From: Vanessa cardui
Taxonomy: Eukaryota; Arthropoda; Insecta; Lepidoptera; Nymphalidae
DNA: 64,000 nt
NCBI RefSeq assembly: GCF_905220365.1
Contig: NC_061127.1
Span: 8,990,001-9,054,000, forward strand
Direction of reading: 5' to 3'
Each line of letters starts with the position of its first letter. Position 1 is the first letter of the stretch. Shown piece after piece: positions 58,440-64,000 of the stretch. Below the pieces are notes generated by a model, which did no database searches, was not told the origin of the DNA, and saw only the letters and a list, made by a program, of their open reading frames with translations. The translations under genes and the position numbers were made by a program.

Positions 58440-60535
58440 CGTCATTCATCCTTTCATCCAATCCAATCCAATCCATCAGCCCATTTCCGTCCACTGCTGG
58501 ACATAGGCCTCTCCAATTGCACGCCACTGAGATCATTCTTGGGCTACTCGCATCCAGCTCCTGCCAGCCGTCTTGCGTAAGTCGTCACTCCACCGTGCCC
58601 GAGGACGTCCTACATTACGTTTGCCGAGACGCGGTCTCCACTCTAGAACACGTTTCCCCCAACGGTTACCGGTTCTGCGGCAAATATGGCCAGCCCACTG
58701 CCACTTCAGCTTACTAATCCGGTGGGCTATGTCGATGACTTTGGTTCTCTGGCGGATCGCCTCATTTCTGATGCGATCCCGCAGAGAAACGCCGAGCATA
58801 GCCCTTTCCATAGCACGCTGAGCGACTTTAAACTTTTGGACCAGCCTTGCCGTGAGTGTCCACGTTTCGGCTCCGTATGTCATGACGGGTAGGACGCACT
58901 GGTTGAAGACTTTCGTCTTAAGGCACTGTGGGATCGACGATGTAAAGATTCGACGTAATTTTCCAAACGCTGGCCAACCTAGCTGAATTCTTCTATTCAC
59001 CTCGTCCTCAAGGTTGTTTCTAATCGCGAATCTCAAGTGAGAGATGTATTCGCCATTGATATTGATGCCACGTCCTTTCCAGTTCAGCGTCTTGAACATA
59101 TCCTCCATTGCATTAGTGAACAATTTGGGGGAAATAACGTCCCCTTGTCTCACTCCTCGATGCAATGGTATGGGATTTGTTTGCTGATTCTGTACTCGGA
59201 CGGACATGGTGACGGCTTCGTAGAGACATCTCATCACTTGGATATATCGCCAATCAACTTGGCAACGCTGCAGGGACTCCAGAACAGCCCAGATTTCAAC
59301 CGAGTCCAAGGCCTTCTCATAGTCCACGAATGCAAGACACAGGGGCCGATTATACTCTTGGGACTTCTGTATAATCTGCCGCACTGTGTGGATGTGGTCT
59401 ATGGTGGCGTATCCGGTCCGAAACCCGGCCTGTTCTGGGGGTTGGAATTCGTCGAATCTTCGCACAAGACGGTTCGTGATCACTCTTGAAAACAGCTTAT
59501 AGACGTGACTCAGTAGGGATATGGGACGATAGTTCTTCAGCAGGGTTTTGTCCCCCTTTTTGAAGAACAGGACGACCACACTCCTACTCCACGCCTCCGG
59601 AGTTCTCCCTTCGAAGAGGACAGAGTTAAAAAGCTTTTGGAGTTCCTTGAGTACCGGATTACCTCCTGCTTTTAATAACTCTATAGTAATACCGTCCTCT
59701 CCAGGGGCTATTCCATTTTTAAGCTGTTTAAGAGCAATCTTGATTTCGCCAACACTGACTTCAGGCAGGTCTTCTGAGAAATGGCATGTTAATGTAGCTC
59801 TAGAATCCTCATTTTCGGGATCAGGTCGAGGTGCATGCGATGCGTATAATTGGCCGTAGAAGTCCTCTACTTCCGAAAGAACTGCCGTCTTGGAAGAAAC
59901 GACTTCTCCACTTGATGTGGTCAACTTCGTCAGGTGGCTCCTTCCAAGAGATTGTACGAACACCTTAGACCCGATTCTGCTCGATTGCTCTTTCAATCGT
60001 AAGATTATTGGAGCACCGGAGGTCGTGTCGTACGCGCTTGCTGATCTCTCGGTTTAGTTGCCGCTTCTCTGACGAAGTGACAGGTGGGTTTTCACGTCGT
60101 TTCTTCATTAGCCCTAAGGTCTCTTCTGAAAGTTTGGACTTCCTGCCCTTACGCTGCATGCCACAAAATCTTGTACCTTCTTCCCTGAGAATTCGAACTA
60201 CATTTTCTAGGGTCTGGTTTACGTCTGTTGTGGTTTTCACGGCAGCGAATCGGTTCTCCAGGTTTGACTGGAACGTTTCAGATCCCGCAATGGGTTGGAG
60301 CAGCTTTGGTCGGAGCGTGGACTTCATCACACGGACGCGCTCGGCCCTAAAATCGATATTCAGAGAGCCTCGGACAAGTCGGTGATCACTACCGGTATTG
60401 AACCTGTTGATCACAGAGACGTCTCTGAATATGTGCCTCTTGTCTGTCATGATGAAGTCTATCTCATTTTTGGTCATAGTGTCGGGGCATCCTTTCATAT
60501 CTAGAAGAAGATCAGTAAAAAAACGGCACATGGAA
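58440..60535 (-). mobile_element. RTE-type LINE, 5'-truncated, frameshifted and lacking the RT FADD motif
   Basis: Minus-strand order: end of the AP-like endonuclease (KNEIDFIMTDKRHIFRDVSV, NTGSDHRLVRGS; ORF 60531-59965), then the RT ORF (59996-58533) in another frame. The RT shows LLKNYRPISLLSHVYKLFSR, LAFVDYEKALDSVE (motif A) and HRGVRQGDVISPKLF (motif B). Directly after NGEYISHLRFA, where RTE proteins continue DDIV, the frame jumps to LEDEVNRRIQLGWPAFGKLR. The catalytic DD and the following segment are deleted. The C-terminus reads KWQWAGHICRR...VLEWRPR...RWSDDLRK. A (TGGAT)n-like tail marks the 3' end. The element is inactive. Plus-strand ORFs across this span are shadows. Confidence 0.9.
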
Positions 60536-60540
60536 TCAAA

Positions 60541-61990
60541 GTGTCCTTTTCACAATTCTAATTTGTCATTATAATAGTACTGTCAATTTAATTTTTTATC
60601 TTCATGGGTTAACAAATGGCTTGCCTGCCCAATAAATAGTTATCGGATGATTTATAAATCATAGCAATTAGCAGTATCAAAATTTTTGCATTTTCAAAAG
60701 CAGGCAAACAAATTGGTTCAGTGCCCAAAAGTTACGCATAAGAATACCATTTCCGAAGCTTGGAAAACACTTAAAGCCAAGCATTTGAATTTATTTCCTC
60801 CGGTCGTGTTGGATCGCCGTTCCATCGGATTACGAAAGTTAACCTTGTTTGCGCATACACTTATGGAATATAATTTAATAAATCTGACGCGATTGATAAT
60901 GGCTGTATTGACTTCAATAAGTCAGAAAGAATCATTATTATATAGTCGTGTATGATGATTATAAACTGGCCAACAGACTGGATAATTAAATAAGTACTGA
61001 TGTTGAAGAAGTTAAGAATGTTCATTCATTTTTAAAGTTAAATTTAGTAGTGTTTTTGGTACTGTATTTAAGTTAGATTGAATTCTATCTCAAGAATTTT
61101 AAATAGATTTTGTTATACACCTGACAATAATGTGATAAAATTATCTTTTCTAAGAAAATTAAGGTTTTTGTTTTGATAGATTGCATTCTAATTTGATTCG
61201 ATGTACACAAAACATGTTAAACATATTATTGAAATTAAATACTTTTTAATATTTTAGTAGTCAAGCACTGGAAGCACGGTGGAATCATTAAATACAATTA
61301 AACTGAAATTGTTATGGTAATTCATTTGGTATTGGCTGGCGAAACAACGTGTACCATATTACAGTAAAATTTATTTGAATGTTTAGGTAATACGTCTAAT
61401 ATCGTATAATCATTACGTTGAGTAGTGTTTTTGTTTTCTTTTTCTACCTCAAAATGAGATTAAACAACTGTTCACAACTGTTAGTACGTTATGCACCTAG
61501 CAAAAAATAAAAGCAAATATACCTAAGTGACTAACTATATTGCAGAAATAATTTCAGGCGCAAGGCTATTTCATACGAATGCTGATAAAATAACTAATAT
61601 TTTACTCCATATTATAAGTTCGCTCTTTATATCAATTACGATAATTTGGATTTTTAAACCCAAATCTAACTTTTTAAAAAAATTGAACAAAAATATAAGA
61701 ATATGAATGTTTTCCATACAAAAATGTGTTTTTTTTTCAAGTAGTTCACGTTAACCGTTATTTTTTATAGCATGTAGCCACTAAGGTATGCTATTTCCTT
61801 AGACTTAGATTACATTTTAATTGTGTTTGATGTTCATTACTGGGGTGAGCAACAAGATAATTGACTAAAGAACAGGCGTCTCCGCTCACCTTATTTAGAC
61901 TATATAAATACTTCTATATTGCATAACACATAGCAATTGAATGAATCGCCAAACTAACCACAATCGAGGACTTAAAAATACTTAAAATAG
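60541..61990. other. Intergenic, no supported gene
   Basis: An 89-codon plus-strand frame at 60686-60955 reads SEAWKTLKAKHLNLFPPVVL and similar. It is not obviously compositional noise, but I do not recognise it. The remainder is AT-rich and featureless. Confidence 0.35.
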
Positions 61991-61994
61991 CCTT

Positions 61995-62195
61995 ATAATT
62001 GAGCCCAGATGGCTCAGTGGGTAGAACACGTCAAAAAAATTGTGAAGACACCTGCATATCTTGGACAAAATTCTGCCACAAGGGTATTCAATAATTTGCA
62101 TTAGAAAAGCATGGGCATATAACCTAAGCTCTTAATTTTCAACTAAAAATAAATCTTAGCACAGCAGACGGGTTTTCGGTCTGGTACTTTTACAT
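61995..62195 (+). repeat. Degenerate SINE-A
   Basis: Head GAGCCCAGATGGCTCAGTGGG with TAGAACACGTC, then a deletion of the B box, GTGAAGACACCTGCATATC, CAAAATTCTGCCACAAGGG, CTTAGCACAGCAGACGGG. Order matches SINE-A with internal losses. Confidence 0.6.
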
Positions 62196-62199
62196 ATTT

Positions 62200-63395
62200 G
62201 TTCATGTAATAAAATCATTTTAGTATCTTTATTATTTGAGTTTCATACTCTGACTTGCACATACCTTTTCCAAAGAAAACCGTACTAAATGTATTTATTT
62301 TTTCTATATTTGTCCCATTCATTGCGCCCAGTTCATATTTTTTACTTTCACTTAATCTCTAGTATTTAATCGCTTAGCTGCACCACACGCTGGTGCATTC
62401 ACGACGTCAGGTCTGATGATAGTTTTATTTTTACTCCATGTATTAGGAAGTCAGCGTTGCGAGTAATCCCCACGACCTTTCAATTTCATCCTGAGCTAAT
62501 TTCATTGTTTACGTCTCGGTCTATTTCACATATCGCTCTGTATACGTGAATCGGGGGATTAAAAGTTAGAGTTCCTTACTAGAGCATTATCCATTAAATG
62601 TTTTGTAGAAAATTACTGGAAATACCGGAAAATAAATCTCTTATGTGGCTTTTACTATTTTTTAAACAAACAAATCACTTACCTCAAAAAACTTCTCCTG
62701 TAAACCTGGACTGTCTATCAAATCAACATATGTTTGGAGCTATGTCTTTTTGTATTTCTGAAAAGCATCAATTAATTTATAAACATGATCGTATAAGAAC
62801 TTACTTCAAAATGTGTCGTTATGGCATAGAATTATAAGCATAATAATACGCTTTCCGGTTCACTCTTTTTTTTTTAATCATACAACCTTAACTTTTGCTA
62901 TGACAATTTCATAATAATCATTAAATATTATATAATTTCAGATTCCTGAACCGAATTTTATAATATGTCGTATAAAGCAAGCAAGGATTTCATCCAAGAA
63001 AAGGCTACCTTTTATAACTAGCACATGATGACGAATCACTTAAACGCGAACGAACTCGATGACGATAAGTAGTAAAATATAAAAATAAAATAAAATATAA
63101 TTGAAAAATAACAAATAGTTTTTATCAGTTATTAAAATCGCTAACAGCACAAAAATTTAACAAGACTGCAATCTAAATGAAAATATATTTTTTTAGATAT
63201 TCCCTTATTTACTTGTCTAATATATTTACATATAATAGTTGTCTGGTATTATTGGATTTCCATTCTTCGTTTGAATATAAAAGCATCAATACATTATTTG
63301 TCTGTCGCGTAAAGTAAGTGAATGCATTGTGCTTAAAATGTATTAGTCTTTGTGTGATCTACAAATTCGTTTAGCATTTGTAGTATATTTGTATT
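62200..63395. other. Intergenic, no supported gene
   Basis: A 79-codon plus-strand frame at 62598-62837 has ordinary composition but no recognised motif. Otherwise AT-rich sequence. Confidence 0.35.
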
Positions 63396-63399
63396 TAAA

Positions 63400-63600
63400 C
63401 GCAAACGGGTTACCTGATAGAAATGGTACTTAGACATACGGCTCCGTAAGAAATAATATCCATACATTGCCAATGTGTGTCTAACCTTAGAAATTAAGAC
63501 ATTACGTTTCTTGTGTTAAATATTAAATAAACTGGCTCAAGTGAGAAAGCGTCAAATCGGAACACAAAAATATTAAGTTTTTTTTATGTATGATATCCTG
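63400..63600 (+). repeat. Degenerate SINE-B
   Basis: GGGTTACCTGATAGAAATGG, CATTGCCAATGTGTGTCTAAC, TTAGAAATTAAGACATTACG and AAATCGGAACACAAAAATA keep SINE-B order with substantial decay. Confidence 0.6.
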
Positions 63601-64000
63601 GGTGCACTCTTTTGCATAAATTTACTAAGTTACATAAAATTTAGGATAAATCTTTATTCTTGCTTAACCACTTTAAAAATTATTAACTTACAATTATACA
63701 AATAAAACGGATGATGATATGATACGATTACAAATTAGGAGAAAGTTTTCAGTTTATGTGACCTTTCATATATTTTTATCCTTTTAAATTGTTATCAGTA
63801 GCTATGCTTGATCAAAAGTCGATTTCTGGTCCAAGTCGAGGCCGAGGCCAATTAATCGACTAGCACTACAGCCTTCTATTGAATACAAAAGTTGAATAAC
63901 CTCAAAACAAAGTTTATAAAATAAGATTAATAAAGTGTTATTACAAAATGACTATGATAAACTTTACTTTATGATAACAGTGACTATAAACAGGAGATGA

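Noticed and set aside
59037..59859. Plus-strand frames of 150 and 103 codons
   Set aside because: Antisense shadows of the RTE-type reverse transcriptase ORF.
60686..60955. 89-codon plus-strand frame
   Set aside because: Plausible composition but no recognisable domain, splice context or neighbour; not enough to call a gene.
62598..62837. 79-codon plus-strand frame
   Set aside because: No recognisable motif. Length is within chance expectation for the window.
1..64000. CRISPR arrays, bacterial operons, phage or toxin systems
   Set aside because: No regularly spaced repeats or prokaryotic gene arrangement. Spliced genes and LINE/SINE content show animal nuclear DNA.

Overview
AT-rich eukaryotic DNA with spliced genes, long introns and many short interspersed repeats. 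The repeats are a tRNA-derived SINE whose tail resembles those common in butterflies and moths, another abundant SINE-like repeat with a conserved 'GTGGTCACCATCACCC' block, RTE and CR1/jockey-type LINEs, and Helitron-like elements ending in CTAG. Together they indicate a lepidopteran insect, probably a butterfly nuclear genome. The species cannot be named from the sequence. I use private labels: SINE-A (tRNA-derived, about 290 bp), SINE-B (the GTGGTCACCATCACCC family) and SINE-C (a second tRNA-derived family).

Layout. (1) About 4.6-18.2 kb, + strand: the 3' seven coding exons of an inactive rhomboid (iRhom / rhomboid-5 family). It has a cytosolic juxtamembrane segment, a first membrane helix, a cysteine-rich iRhom homology domain and a rhomboid core in which the catalytic serine motif is replaced by GPAGS. 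The 5' coding exon(s) were not found and may lie upstream. (2) 18.2-31.1 kb: 3' flank and intergenic DNA with SINEs and Helitron-like elements and no supported gene. (3) 31.1-38.5 kb, + strand: a complete eight-exon SLC17-type (sialin / Na-phosphate cotransporter-like) major facilitator transporter, 534 aa. (4) 38.5-45.3 kb: intergenic, repeat-rich. (5) 45.3-58.3 kb, + strand: a tandem paralogue of 518 aa with eight coding exons and the same intron phases. (6) 58.4-60.5 kb, - strand: a 5'-truncated RTE-type LINE lacking the reverse-transcriptase FADD motif. (7) 60.5-64 kb: intergenic DNA with degenerate SINEs.

Function. iRhoms are catalytically dead regulators of EGFR-ligand and ADAM-protease trafficking. 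The two transporters are expected to be proton- or sodium-coupled organic-anion carriers on lysosomal, vesicular or plasma membranes. No functional link between iRhom and the transporter pair is implied by the sequence. No clearly new biological system was found. The points most worth following are a TM4 glutamate-to-serine change separating the two transporters, the same SINE family in the same intron of both paralogues, a near-identical 231-bp tandem duplication, a cluster of inverted repeats including two hairpins with the same GGCT loop, a CRE-containing palindrome, and two nested transposon insertions with readable target-site duplications. All splice sites and boundaries were read by eye.
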